DNA of 64,000 bases, from assembly GCF_030012215.1 (NCBI RefSeq), contig NZ_JASCXX010000013.1, forward strand, positions 1 through 64,000, in the 5' to 3' direction. The stretch is from Anaerobaca lacustris (lineage in GTDB: Bacteria > Planctomycetota > Phycisphaerae > Sedimentisphaerales > Anaerobacaceae). A program made the translations under genes and the position numbers. Within the stretch, counting starts at the first letter, position 1. Every line of letters begins with the position of its first letter. The notes below the pieces were generated by a model, which did no database searches, was not told where the DNA came from, and worked only from the letters and a program-made list of their open reading frames with translations. This document shows positions 25,263 to 33,396 of the stretch, in pieces.

Positions 25263-26543
25263 ATGCCTGTAATTCGTGATCGACAAGAACAGACGTGGCT
25301 GACGACGGCGTCCCTGGTGATTCTGGCGGCGGTGGCGCTGGCGACGACCTTGATGTACACCCGTGCGGTGATGATCCCCTTCGTCGTCGCACTGTTCATC
25401 GTTGCGCTGGTTTCACCCGTTGAGGATTTTCTGGTCAAGCGGCTGCGGCTGCCTCGCGTCATCGGGATCCTCGCGACCTTCCTCGTGGTCATGGCTGTGA
25501 TCGTGCTGGTCTTCCTTCTGATTGCCCAGGCGACCACGATCATTGTCCTGACGGCGGGGGAGTACAGCGCCAGCTTCGCCTACATGGCGGACAAGATTCT
25601 CGAACCGATCGAGTACCTCTATCGGCAAGAGGACCCGCCGCCGGCGGCGCCGAACGATGTCGGACCGCTGCCGTCGGCGGTGCCCGGCGTGCCTGCGCCG
25701 ACCCCACGTGAACCGGAGCCATTCGTGCTGTTTCCTCTTCTGGAGGAGGCCGACAAAAAGGCGACCCTCGGGATGCGGCCCCACTCGGATGAGGCGGGGC
25801 ACGACCCCAACTTGCCGGAGGAGCTCGAACAGGTCATTTCCCCGGATGGGCTCGCCGCCAAGGAACTGAGAATCGACACCAAGCAAATCGTCATGGATAT
25901 GAGGAACTACATCTTCAATATCGTGACGAATACGTTCGGGACGATCCTCGGACTGATCTCGGGGATGTTCTTCGTGATCATCTTCGTCATCTTCCTGTTA
26001 TTGGGCCGCAACCCGCACACCGAGCACTCCCCGGTCTATTCGGAGGTAGTGCACAAGATTCGACGCTACGTCGGCATCAAGGTGATCGTTTCTGCGATCA
26101 CCGGCCTGCTGGTCTGGTCGATCCTGACGTTCGCCGGCCTGAAATTGGCCGGCGCCTTCGGCATCCTGGCGTTTCTGCTCAACTTCATCCCGTCGATCGG
26201 TTCGATCATTGCCACGCTGCTGCCGATCCCCATCGCCGTGGTGCAGTTCCAGTCATCTCCGTGGATGATTGTCCTGGTCGTGGCGGTCCCGGGCATTCTC
26301 CAGAATATCCTGGGCAACTTCATCGAGCCGAAGCTGCAGGGCGAGGGTCTGAATCTGCATCCGGTGACGATCGTTCTGGCACTGTCGTTCTGGGGGCTTC
26401 TGTGGGGCATCGTGGGCATGTTCCTTGCGGCGCCCATCACGGCCGCCCTGCGGATCGTCCTGATGCAGTTCGACACGCTCAAGCCGATCGGAAAACTCCT
26501 GGCGGGCGATTTCACATCGGCTAAAGAACGGGTCAGTTCGTGA
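25263..26543 (+). CDS. AI-2E family transporter (PerM/YdiK type)
   Basis: A 426-residue polytopic membrane protein. It starts with paired hydrophobic segments (TASLVILAAVALATTLMYTRA and VMIPFVVALFIVALVSPVEDF). The C-terminal half has the family signature FAGLKLAGAFGILAFLLNFIPSIGSIIATLLPIPIA and LGNFIEPKLQGEGLNLHPVTIVLAL. Between the second and third helix lies an unusually proline-rich acidic loop (about residues 120-205) not typical of the family. Members include the AI-2 exporter TqsA and sodium/proton exchangers, so the substrate is uncertain. Confidence 0.88.
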   Translation: MPVIRDRQEQTWLTTASLVILAAVALATTLMYTRAVMIPFVVALFIVALVSPVEDFLVKRLRLPRVIGILATFLVVMAVIVLVFLLIAQATTIIVLTAGEYSASFAYMADKILEPIEYLYRQEDPPPAAPNDVGPLPSAVPGVPAPTPREPEPFVLFPLLEEADKKATLGMRPHSDEAGHDPNLPEELEQVISPDGLAAKELRIDTKQIVMDMRNYIFNIVTNTFGTILGLISGMFFVIIFVIFLLLGRNPHTEHSPVYSEVVHKIRRYVGIKVIVSAITGLLVWSILTFAGLKLAGAFGILAFLLNFIPSIGSIIATLLPIPIAVVQFQSSPWMIVLVVAVPGILQNILGNFIEPKLQGEGLNLHPVTIVLALSFWGLLWGIVGMFLAAPITAALRIVLMQFDTLKPIGKLLAGDFTSAKERVSS

Positions 26544-26549
26544 GGCGAT

Positions 26550-26571
26550 GCTGACGCGGCGGGGCGTCGGC
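26550..26571. terminator. Hairpin between convergent genes, possible bidirectional terminator
   Basis: GCTGACGC and GCGTCGGC pair over eight positions with one G-T, with a six-base loop. It starts 7 bp after the AI-2E stop and ends 8 bp before the stop of the ferritin-like gene on the other strand. No U-tract follows. Confidence 0.45.
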
Positions 26572-26578
26572 CTCTGTC

Positions 26579-27067
26579 TCAGGCCTTCGTCATCTCTTCG
26601 TTCAGGAGACGGATCTGGCGGGCTTCTTCCCGAATGACCTTGTCGAGGATTTCCTGGGTCGACGGGTCGCGGGCGAAATCCTTCAGACCCTGATAGAAGA
26701 TGATCGCCTCGTTGGCCCGGCGAACGGCGTCGCGGAGGATCTGTCGCTTGGTTTCCTTTCCGGTCAGCCGGCCCGGCGCATCCTGCTTGGTGCCGAACCA
26801 GGTCAGTCCGGCCATCACCTCGGGGTTGCTCAGCACGTAGTTGTCCGGGTCGAACGTCCCGAACTCGCCGGTCTTCTCGGAGAAGCGCTTGCGCATCCGG
26901 GCCCAGATCTTGACGTGCTTGGCCTTCCAGTTGGCCAGTCGGTAGTGGATGTCACGAATCTCCGGGTCGGCGAAGAGCTGCGCCGTCTTGAGATAGTACC
27001 GGGCGCCCTTGTTCTCGATCTGCTCGGCGATTTGCAGGACTTCAAATACGTTGAATTTCGTGTCCAT
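26579..27067 (-). CDS. Ferritin/rubrerythrin-like helical protein
   Basis: A 162-residue protein from the ATG at 27067. It is all helical, with a rubrerythrin-like first helix (FEVLQIAEQIENKGARYYLKTA) and a second containing WKAKHVKIWARM. A later pair holds RRANEAIIFYQGL and REEARQIRLLNEEM. Rubrerythrins carry two ExxH pairs; here the first reads K-A-K-H in place of E-x-x-H and the last has EEARQ where the histidine would be. Some diiron ligands therefore seem lost, and ferroxidase activity is uncertain. The frame is open upstream to 27121 but the family-like N-terminus begins at MDTKF. Confidence 0.75.
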   Translation of the reverse strand: MDTKFNVFEVLQIAEQIENKGARYYLKTAQLFADPEIRDIHYRLANWKAKHVKIWARMRKRFSEKTGEFGTFDPDNYVLSNPEVMAGLTWFGTKQDAPGRLTGKETKRQILRDAVRRANEAIIFYQGLKDFARDPSTQEILDKVIREEARQIRLLNEEMTKA

Positions 27068-27180
27068 GCTGTGCGTCCCAGAGTGGCCGTATGCTCCTCG
27101 AGCCCCGAGACCCTGCACCACAATCCGGTTCCCAGCGGACCGCTTCGTTCGGTGTAGGGGGTGCAGCGCCGACCCAAACT

Positions 27181-27208
27181 ATTGTACGCATCCGGCACGC
27201 CACGTCAA
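27181..27208 (-). promoter_or_regulatory. Promoter of the ferritin-like gene
   Basis: On the minus strand TTGACG (27208-27203) is 16 bp from TACAAT (27186-27181). The -35 box overlaps the stop codon of the upstream alcohol dehydrogenase gene. The predicted leader is about 107 bases. Confidence 0.5.
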
Positions 27209-28260
27209 GGCAAAACATGGGGCGAGACGATGGAGCCCCGTGGATCGGTCGACGAGAATCGCAACGCCGCGGCGGCCTCGATCTTGCCATGTTTAAGGCG
27301 GAGCAGGGCCTGATTGACCTTCTCGGGTGCGACCTCTTCGACCGTCGGGCGCAGCGGGATCGCGGCCGCCAGCGGCAGGAACTCCCGGGCATCGTCCCGC
27401 GTGACGTTGGCCACGCTCTTGATCTCCTTCTCGTCCCAGAGATGGCGGTCGTAGATCAGTTCGGGCACAGCCGTCACCTTGCGAATGGCGTTGATCACCA
27501 GGCGTCCGCCCTTGTTCAGGACGGACAGGGCCTGCCGGACGGTCTCGCCGACGGGGGTGAAGTCGATGGCCCGGTCCAGCCGAGCAGGCGGCTCGTCGGC
27601 CGCCGAGCCGGTCCAGGCGGCCCCAAGCCGGCGAGCCAACGCCTTGTGCTCGTCGCCTCGCGTGAAGACGAACACGTTGCTGCTTGGGAATTCGTGCCGC
27701 AGCAGTTGGATCGCGATGTGGGCCGAGGCGCCGAATCCGAACAAACCGATGGTCTGGCCGTCGGAGATTTCCGCCAGGCGGATCGCCCGATAGCCGATCA
27801 CGCCGGCGCACAGCAGCGGGGCGGCCTGCACGTCGGAGAACGCCGGCGGGATGGGATACGCGAAATCCTGCCGAACGACCATGTATTCGGCGTAGCCGCC
27901 GTTGGCGTCCTTGCCGGTCCATCGGGCCCGGTCGCAGAGGTTCTCCCGGCCGCTTTGGCAAAATGGGCACGCCTGGCAACTGGAATACAGCCACGTGATC
28001 CCGACGCGTGCTCCGATCTCGTGCACGGTCGCAGCCGGGCCTTGCTGGACGACCGTGCCGACGACCTGGTGGCCCGGGACGACCGGCAGTACAGTCGGCA
28101 TGAGTCTGCCTTCGATCTCATCGAGGTCGGTGTGGCACAGGCCGCAGACCGCGACCTTCACGAGGACCTCGTCGTCTTTCGGAACCGGTGTCGGCAGGTC
28201 CGTCTCGATCAGCGGCGCTTCCTCGATGGGGGCAATCCGCGGCAGCACAACGGCCTTCAT
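27205..28260 (-). CDS. Zinc-dependent alcohol dehydrogenase (MDR family)
   Basis: A 351-residue medium-chain dehydrogenase. Catalytic zinc ligands are in VCGLCHTDLDEIEG and PGHQVVG, and the structural zinc cluster is CQACPFCQSGRENLC. The cofactor loop is IGLFGFGASAHIA. The pattern is closest to the AdhA/YdjJ-like class with a strong preference for NAD(P). Its ATG overlaps the stop of the macro-domain gene by one base (TGATG at 28262-28258), so translation is coupled. The natural substrate cannot be read from sequence. Confidence 0.88.
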   Translation of the reverse strand: MKAVVLPRIAPIEEAPLIETDLPTPVPKDDEVLVKVAVCGLCHTDLDEIEGRLMPTVLPVVPGHQVVGTVVQQGPAATVHEIGARVGITWLYSSCQACPFCQSGRENLCDRARWTGKDANGGYAEYMVVRQDFAYPIPPAFSDVQAAPLLCAGVIGYRAIRLAEISDGQTIGLFGFGASAHIAIQLLRHEFPSSNVFVFTRGDEHKALARRLGAAWTGSAADEPPARLDRAIDFTPVGETVRQALSVLNKGGRLVINAIRKVTAVPELIYDRHLWDEKEIKSVANVTRDDAREFLPLAAAIPLRPTVEEVAPEKVNQALLRLKHGKIEAAAALRFSSTDPRGSIVSPHVLP

Positions 28261-28787
28261 CAGACCGTCTCCCGCTTGAGCTGCTCGGCGAAGACGTCGA
28301 AGCTGTCCCGGCCGTACAGGCAGAACACGACCCGTTCGAGGCCCGTCTGCCCTTTGAGATAGTCCAGGGTCGTCGCCAGCATGATCTCGGCGCAGCGTTG
28401 GATGGGAAAGCCGAAGATGCCGGTGCTGATGGCTGGAAACGCGATGCTCTTGAGGCCGTTCTCGTCGGCCAGCTTCAGCGCGTTGCGGGTGGCGTTGGCG
28501 AGCTTCTCGTCCTCGTGGCCCTCTCCCATGCGGGGGCCCACGGCGTGGATCACATGCCTGGCCTTGAGACGCCCGCCTGTGGTGATGGCGGCGCCACCGA
28601 CGAAGGTGCCCCCGATGCGGTCGCATTCGGCCTGGATGGCCGGGCCGCCCTTTCGAGCGATGGCCCCGGCGACGCCCCCACCCAGGATCAGGCGGGCGTT
28701 GGCCGCGTTGACGATGGCGTCGGTGTCCATCTCGGTGATGTCGCCCTCGATCAGTTCCAGAATCCGGCCTGCTACTTCCACCTTCAT
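28260..28787 (-). CDS. Macro domain protein (ADP-ribose binding/hydrolase)
   Basis: A 175-residue single macro domain of the MacroD/YmdB type. The ligand-binding loops are GDITEMDTDAIVNAANARLILGGGVAGAIARKGG near residues 15-48 and PAISTGIFGFP near 115-125. The ATG at 28787 is preceded by AAGGAG. It probably hydrolyses O-acetyl-ADP-ribose or mono-ADP-ribosylated protein. It overlaps the alcohol dehydrogenase start by one base (TGATG) and is divergent from lexA, with a 170-bp shared upstream region. A regulatory link to lexA is possible but not shown. Confidence 0.92.
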   Translation of the reverse strand: MKVEVAGRILELIEGDITEMDTDAIVNAANARLILGGGVAGAIARKGGPAIQAECDRIGGTFVGGAAITTGGRLKARHVIHAVGPRMGEGHEDEKLANATRNALKLADENGLKSIAFPAISTGIFGFPIQRCAEIMLATTLDYLKGQTGLERVVFCLYGRDSFDVFAEQLKRETV

Positions 28788-28899
28788 GGTCCCATTCTCC
28801 TTAAGGCGTCGGGTGGTGTCTGTCTGAAGATACTGCTGGGCGTGGAGAGGGGCAAGGCGGGGCGGCGAAGAAAAAATCGCAATCGCCGAAAGTTTTGGG

Positions 28900-28930
28900 T
28901 TGACATCATGGTCAAACAACCATAGTTTGA
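28900..28930 (+). promoter_or_regulatory. lexA promoter with overlapping inverted repeats (candidate LexA operator)
   Basis: TTGACA lies at 28900-28905 and a weak -10 (CATAGT or TAGTTT) around 28921-28928. Between and over them are two inverted repeats: ATGGT/ACCAT (28908-28912 and 28919-28923) and TCAAAC/GTTTGA (28912-28917 and 28925-28930). Their position fits an autoregulatory operator. It does not match the E. coli CTGT-N8-ACAG box. Confidence 0.55.
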
Positions 28931-28957
28931 GATTTGGGTTTGTTTGGAGTGCACGCT

Positions 28958-29578
28958 ATGGAGCCATTGACGGAAAAACAAAGGAAGGTTCTGGAGTTCG
29001 TTGCGGCTCGGTTGCAGGAGAATCACCCGCCGAGCCAGCGGGAGATTGCCGGCCATTTCAAGCTGGCCCAGAATGCGGCGTATCAACTCGTGGGCTATCT
29101 CAAGAAGAAGGGCTATCTGGTGGATGTGGGCGGCCACCGGGGTCTTCGGCTCTCTCCGGCGTATCGCGACGAGACGGCCGACGCCGAAGGGATGCCGATC
29201 CTGGGCCGGGTTGCGGCCGGCGAGCCGATCCTGGCCGAGCAGAACATCGAAGGCTACATGACCCTGGAGAAGCTCTTCCATCGCCCGAAGGAGACGTTTG
29301 CCCTGCGGGTCTCCGGCGACAGCATGATCGACGAGGGCATCATGGACGGCGATTACGTCATCGTCGAGTCCGGCTCGAAGATCGGAGACGGGCAGATCGG
29401 CGTCGTGCTGCTCGACGACGAGGCCACCGTCAAACGGGTGTTCCTTCAGAAGAACCGGATCGCCCTGAAGCCGGCCAACCACAAGGCAGGGTACAAAACC
29501 CGCTATATCAGGCAATTCGATAAAGACGTCCGCGCGGTCGGCCGGGTGATCGGCTGCATCCGCACGGAGGTCCGGTAG
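28958..29578 (+). CDS. lexA: LexA repressor (S24 peptidase family)
   Basis: A 206-residue protein with an N-terminal winged-helix domain (EKQRKVLEFVAARL, PPSQREIAGHF, LVGYLKKKGYL) and a C-terminal S24 domain. The self-cleavage site is AAG (A87-G88). The catalytic serine is S122 in SGDSM and the lysine is K159 in EATVKRVF. It represses SOS genes until RecA-DNA filaments trigger self-cleavage. It is the first gene of a lexA-DUF72-dnaE group. The recognition helix (KLAQNAAYQLV) differs from E. coli LexA, in line with a different operator. Confidence 0.92.
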   Translation: MEPLTEKQRKVLEFVAARLQENHPPSQREIAGHFKLAQNAAYQLVGYLKKKGYLVDVGGHRGLRLSPAYRDETADAEGMPILGRVAAGEPILAEQNIEGYMTLEKLFHRPKETFALRVSGDSMIDEGIMDGDYVIVESGSKIGDGQIGVVLLDDEATVKRVFLQKNRIALKPANHKAGYKTRYIRQFDKDVRAVGRVIGCIRTEVR

Positions 29579-29586
29579 GTGCGACG

Positions 29587-30438
29587 ATGGTGTGTCCGAT
29601 TTCCATCGGGATTGCGGGCTGGTCCTATGCGGACTGGCAGGGGATTGTGTACATCGATCCCAAAGTGGATCAGTTGGTCTACGTCAGCGGGTTCGTGGAC
29701 TGCATCGAGATCAACAGCACGTTTTACCGGCCTCCGTTTGCCAAGACGGTTCGCTCCTGGCTGGAGCGGACGTCGCAGAAGCCGGAGTTTTTCTTCACCG
29801 CCAAACTGCACCAGAGTTTCACCCACGAAGGCAAGGTCGATCCGGAGATCGTCAAGCAGTTTCATCGCGGCTTCGAGCCGTTCCTGGAGGCGAAGAAGCT
29901 GCGGCATCTTCTCGTTCAGTTTCGCTACGATTTTTCCGACGGCGAGCCCGCCCGGCGGCACCTGGCGGACATCGTCGGCCGGTTCCAGGAGGCGTTCAGC
30001 CTGGTGGTGGAGTTGCGGCACGTATCGTGGGAGAGCCAGGAAGCCTTGGATTTTCTCGGGGGGCTCGGCGTGACGGTGTGCAACCTGGATTACCCCATGT
30101 CGAAACAATCGTTCAAGTTGCCGCACTGCACGGTCGGCCGGTCGGGCTATTTTCGCATGCACGGCAGGAACGCCGAGAAGTGGTTCAGCAAGGCCGGACG
30201 CGATGAAGTCTACAACTACTACTACAGCGAACGCGAGCTGACCGGGATCAAGCAGCGGCTCGACGAACTGGGCAAGGCCTTCGAATCGCTGACCGTGATC
30301 GCCAACAATCATTACCGAGGGGCCGAGCTGGCCAACGCCCTCGAACTGAAGGCCCTTGTCAGCGGACAGCAGCAGCCGATTCCTGAGGGGCTTCTCAAGA
30401 CGTATCCGAACCTGGCCAGGATCGCCGTCGGTCGATAA
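29587..30438 (+). CDS. DUF72 domain protein
   Basis: A 283-residue protein with the DUF72/UPF0759 pattern: IGIAGWSYADWQG at the start, DCIEINSTFYRPP, the FFTAKLHQSFTHEGK strand and VELRHVSWESQEAL. The fold is a TIM barrel of unknown enzymology, with structural similarity to sugar isomerase/AP endonuclease barrels. It sits 8 bp after lexA and 24 bp before dnaE. Lying inside a LexA-linked cassette suggests a DNA damage role, but this is inference. No catalytic residues can be assigned with confidence. Confidence 0.88.
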   Translation: MVCPISIGIAGWSYADWQGIVYIDPKVDQLVYVSGFVDCIEINSTFYRPPFAKTVRSWLERTSQKPEFFFTAKLHQSFTHEGKVDPEIVKQFHRGFEPFLEAKKLRHLLVQFRYDFSDGEPARRHLADIVGRFQEAFSLVVELRHVSWESQEALDFLGGLGVTVCNLDYPMSKQSFKLPHCTVGRSGYFRMHGRNAEKWFSKAGRDEVYNYYYSERELTGIKQRLDELGKAFESLTVIANNHYRGAELANALELKALVSGQQQPIPEGLLKTYPNLARIAVGR

Positions 30439-30462
30439 CCATTTCTGTACAGTGTCGTTTGT

Positions 30463-33357
30463 ATGGGCGGGGAAGGTATGCGCATCGCGGCGCTGACATG
30501 CCGGAGTTTCTACAGCCTTTTGAGGGGGGCGGTGTCGGTCGAGCGATGGGTCGCCCAGGCGGCCGAGTGCGGCTATGGGGCGGTGGCCCTGGCCGACGTC
30601 AATTCGCTCGCGGGCGCCGTCGATCTCTGGAAGGCGACGGAGGGCGCCGGCGTTCGGCCGATCCTCGGCGTCGAGATCCTGACCGAGACCCAGAGAGCGA
30701 TCCTGCTGGCGGAGAATCGCAGCGGGTATGAGAACCTGTGCCGGATCACCACCGCTCGAAATCTCGATCCCGGTTTCGATCTCGTCGAACAGTTGAAAAT
30801 CGATTGCAGGGGAGTGATCTGTCTCTGCAATTGCCCCGAGCTTCTGGCGGAACTGAGGCACATTTTGCACAGGACATCATTGTTCGTCGGCTGCGCCGAT
30901 GCGGAAGAGGCGGCGCGTGCGTGCGCGGCCGGGTTCGAGCCGATCGCCTGGCGCCATGCCGACCGGCTTCAGAAGAGCGATGTCGAGGTTCTCAAGCTTC
31001 TGAATCGAATCCGCACGATGAGCGTAGCCGGGGCCGGCCCGCGCGATCCTTGCGGACTGAACGCGATGAGTGCCGCCAGGGAAATGGAGCGAAGGTTCCG
31101 CAGGAGCCCTCAGGCCCTTGTCCATGCCGACGAAATGGTCCCGCGCTGCGATCTCCGGTTGCTGACGGGCAAACCGATTCTGCCGAAGGTCCAACTCGCC
31201 ACAGGGGAAACCAGCGACAGGGAATTGGCCCGGCTGTGCCATCGGGGACTGGCGAAGAGATACAATCCCGTGCGCGGGGACGTTCTTCGACGGCTGGAGT
31301 ACGAACTGGCGACGGTCCGGCAGAATGGGTTCAGCGACTACTTCCTCGTGGTCCACGAGATCGTCCACTTCGCCCGACAGAACGGAATTCCGGTCGAGGT
31401 GCGGGGCTCGGCCGCCGGGGCCCTGATCTCCTACGTGCTGGGTTTCACGAGGGTCTGCCCGGTCGAGAATCGCCTGTACTTCGAGCGGTTCATGAATCCC
31501 GGGCGGACGGATTGTCCCGATATCGACATCGATCTGTGCTGGCGCAAGCGGGACGAGGTCATCCGCTTCTGCTACGAGCGTTGGGGTTTCGAGAGCGTTG
31601 CGATGGTCTGCAACATCAATCGGTACCGTCTTCGCAGCGCGATCCGCGACGCGGGCCGGGCCCTGGGGCTGGCGCCCGTCCAGATGCACCAGTTGGCCCG
31701 GGGCGGAAAGGTCAGGGAGACCTCCGCCGTGTACAGGCTGGCCAAGAGCCTGGTCGGCATCCCTCGTCATCTCGGCGTTCATTGCGGCGGGATCGTCGTG
31801 ACGCCGTCTCCGGTAAGCCATATCGCTCCACTGGAACGGGCCCACAAAGGGGTCGTCATCACGCAATACGACAAAGACGCCGCCGAGGCCATCGGCCTGG
31901 TGAAAATCGACCTTTTGGGCAATCGGGCCCTGTCCACGGTCCACGGAACCATCCAGATCATCGGCTGCAATGAAGGTGACAAGGGCGAGTTGAGTTTCGA
32001 TCCGAACGACCAGAAGACCGCGCGAATGCTCAGTGCCGGCGACAGCCTCGGCGTCTTTCAAAGCGAATCGCCCGGCATGCGGCAGTTGCTTCGCGGCTTG
32101 AAGGTCAGGAGCAGGAAGGACCTGGCGATTGCCCTGTCGTTGATTCGCCCCGGACCGGCTTCGGGCGGCATGAAGGCCGCGTTTATCGAGCGGCACGTCC
32201 ACGGGAAGCCTTTTGCGTATCTCCATCCAAAGCTGGAGCGACTGCTGGGCGAGACCTATGGCGTAATGCTCTATCAGGAGGACGTCATGCGGATCGCGGT
32301 CGAGGTGGCCGGCTATACGGTCGCCGACGCGGACCGGTTTCGCTCCGAAGTCTCGAAGAAGGTCTCGCCCGCCCGCTTGCAGGCGCAGTACGTCGATTTC
32401 GTTCGGTCGCGGGCCGACAACGCGGGGATCGACCGGCAAAGCGCTGAGGCGATCTGGGACGAGATCCTGCGTTTCGCGGCGTATTCCTACTGCAAGGCCC
32501 ATGCGACGGTCTACGCCAACATCGCATGGGAGACCGCGTATCTCAAGGCCCATTACCCCCTCCAGTTCTATTGCTCGCTGTTGAACAATCACCACGGGAT
32601 GTATCCGTTGCGGGTCTACGTCTGGGACGCCAGGAGGCGGGGCATCCCGATCCTGCCGGTGCATGTCAATCACAGCGAGATCGAATGGAGCGTCCAGGGC
32701 AGGGCGATTCGAGCCGGGTTCCGGGTCGTCAAGGGGCTGAGCCGTGGTACGGCCAGAGAGATCGTCGGCCAGCGGCGAATTCGTGCGTTCGAGCACCTCG
32801 ACGATCTGAGGCGGCGGGTGCCGTTTCGCCAGCCGGAACTGCGGAATCTGATCCACGTCGGCGCCTGCGACGGCCTGGGACCCACACGTCCGGCGATGCT
32901 CAGCCGATTGCATCTGGCCCCGGCCGATCCCAACCAGCCGATGCTGTTCGATATCCATCAGCACGGCGTGGCGAGCCGCCTGCCCGACTACGATCGGATC
33001 GCGAGACTCAAGGCCGAACTTGACGTTACGGGCATCTCCTTTGGCCTGCACCCGGCGACCTTATTGCCGACCGGATACGTGCCGGCGATTCAACTGCACC
33101 GCCTTGTCGGAAGGAGGACGACGGTGGCCGGCTTCGTGGCGACGGCACGACGCGCCAGGACCAACGACGGGCGGACGATGGGCTTTGTCACTCTGGAGGA
33201 TTCCACCGGGCTGGCCGAGGTCAGCTTCTTCCCGGACCAGATCGGGCTGTATCGAAGCATTTGTTCTTACGGCGGCCCGGTGTGGGCCCGCGGCCGGGTG
33301 ACCGAGCATCTGGCCTCGATTGCACTCGAGTGCGCCGCCTGCGGCAAGGTGGCGTAG
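30463..33357 (+). CDS. DNA polymerase III alpha subunit-like, error-prone DnaE type
   Basis: A 964-residue C-family polymerase (ATG 30463; ATG 30478 also possible). The catalytic core motif is PDIDID near residue 351, followed by YQEDVM, FRSEVSKK and KAHATVYANIAWETAYLKAHYP. A C-terminal OB domain (TTVAGFVATARRA...GFVTLEDSTGLAEVSFF) is present. The N-terminal PHP domain has lost its metal ligands: T-C-R-S replaces the HxHS motif and ADVN replaces TDHG. It is shorter than replicative DnaE (about 1160) and lies behind lexA, as DnaE2/ImuC does. Neither ImuA nor ImuB is present nearby. SOS-induced error-prone synthesis is inferred. Confidence 0.88.
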   Translation: MGGEGMRIAALTCRSFYSLLRGAVSVERWVAQAAECGYGAVALADVNSLAGAVDLWKATEGAGVRPILGVEILTETQRAILLAENRSGYENLCRITTARNLDPGFDLVEQLKIDCRGVICLCNCPELLAELRHILHRTSLFVGCADAEEAARACAAGFEPIAWRHADRLQKSDVEVLKLLNRIRTMSVAGAGPRDPCGLNAMSAAREMERRFRRSPQALVHADEMVPRCDLRLLTGKPILPKVQLATGETSDRELARLCHRGLAKRYNPVRGDVLRRLEYELATVRQNGFSDYFLVVHEIVHFARQNGIPVEVRGSAAGALISYVLGFTRVCPVENRLYFERFMNPGRTDCPDIDIDLCWRKRDEVIRFCYERWGFESVAMVCNINRYRLRSAIRDAGRALGLAPVQMHQLARGGKVRETSAVYRLAKSLVGIPRHLGVHCGGIVVTPSPVSHIAPLERAHKGVVITQYDKDAAEAIGLVKIDLLGNRALSTVHGTIQIIGCNEGDKGELSFDPNDQKTARMLSAGDSLGVFQSESPGMRQLLRGLKVRSRKDLAIALSLIRPGPASGGMKAAFIERHVHGKPFAYLHPKLERLLGETYGVMLYQEDVMRIAVEVAGYTVADADRFRSEVSKKVSPARLQAQYVDFVRSRADNAGIDRQSAEAIWDEILRFAAYSYCKAHATVYANIAWETAYLKAHYPLQFYCSLLNNHHGMYPLRVYVWDARRRGIPILPVHVNHSEIEWSVQGRAIRAGFRVVKGLSRGTAREIVGQRRIRAFEHLDDLRRRVPFRQPELRNLIHVGACDGLGPTRPAMLSRLHLAPADPNQPMLFDIHQHGVASRLPDYDRIARLKAELDVTGISFGLHPATLLPTGYVPAIQLHRLVGRRTTVAGFVATARRARTNDGRTMGFVTLEDSTGLAEVSFFPDQIGLYRSICSYGGPVWARGRVTEHLASIALECAACGKVA

Positions 33358-33358
33358 G

Positions 33359-33396
33359 CAGACACGGCCTACGATACGGCCGCTTCACCGTGTCTG
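33359..33396. terminator. 9-bp inverted repeat between convergent genes
   Basis: CAGACACGG (33359-33367) and CCGTGTCTG (33388-33396) are perfect complements. The right arm reaches into the last codons of the FG-GAP gene. Loop sequences contain GGCC...GGCC. No U-tract is present, so terminator function is only possible. Confidence 0.45.

Noticed and set aside
28260-28787. Macro-domain protein as a Thoeris type II effector paired with the TIR genes
   Set aside because: It is 27 kb away, has no membrane segment and sits in an operon with an alcohol dehydrogenase.
30445-30452. CTGTACAG upstream of dnaE as a LexA box
   Set aside because: It lacks the N8 spacer of the CTGT-N8-ACAG site and is only an 8-bp palindrome, which is expected by chance at this length.
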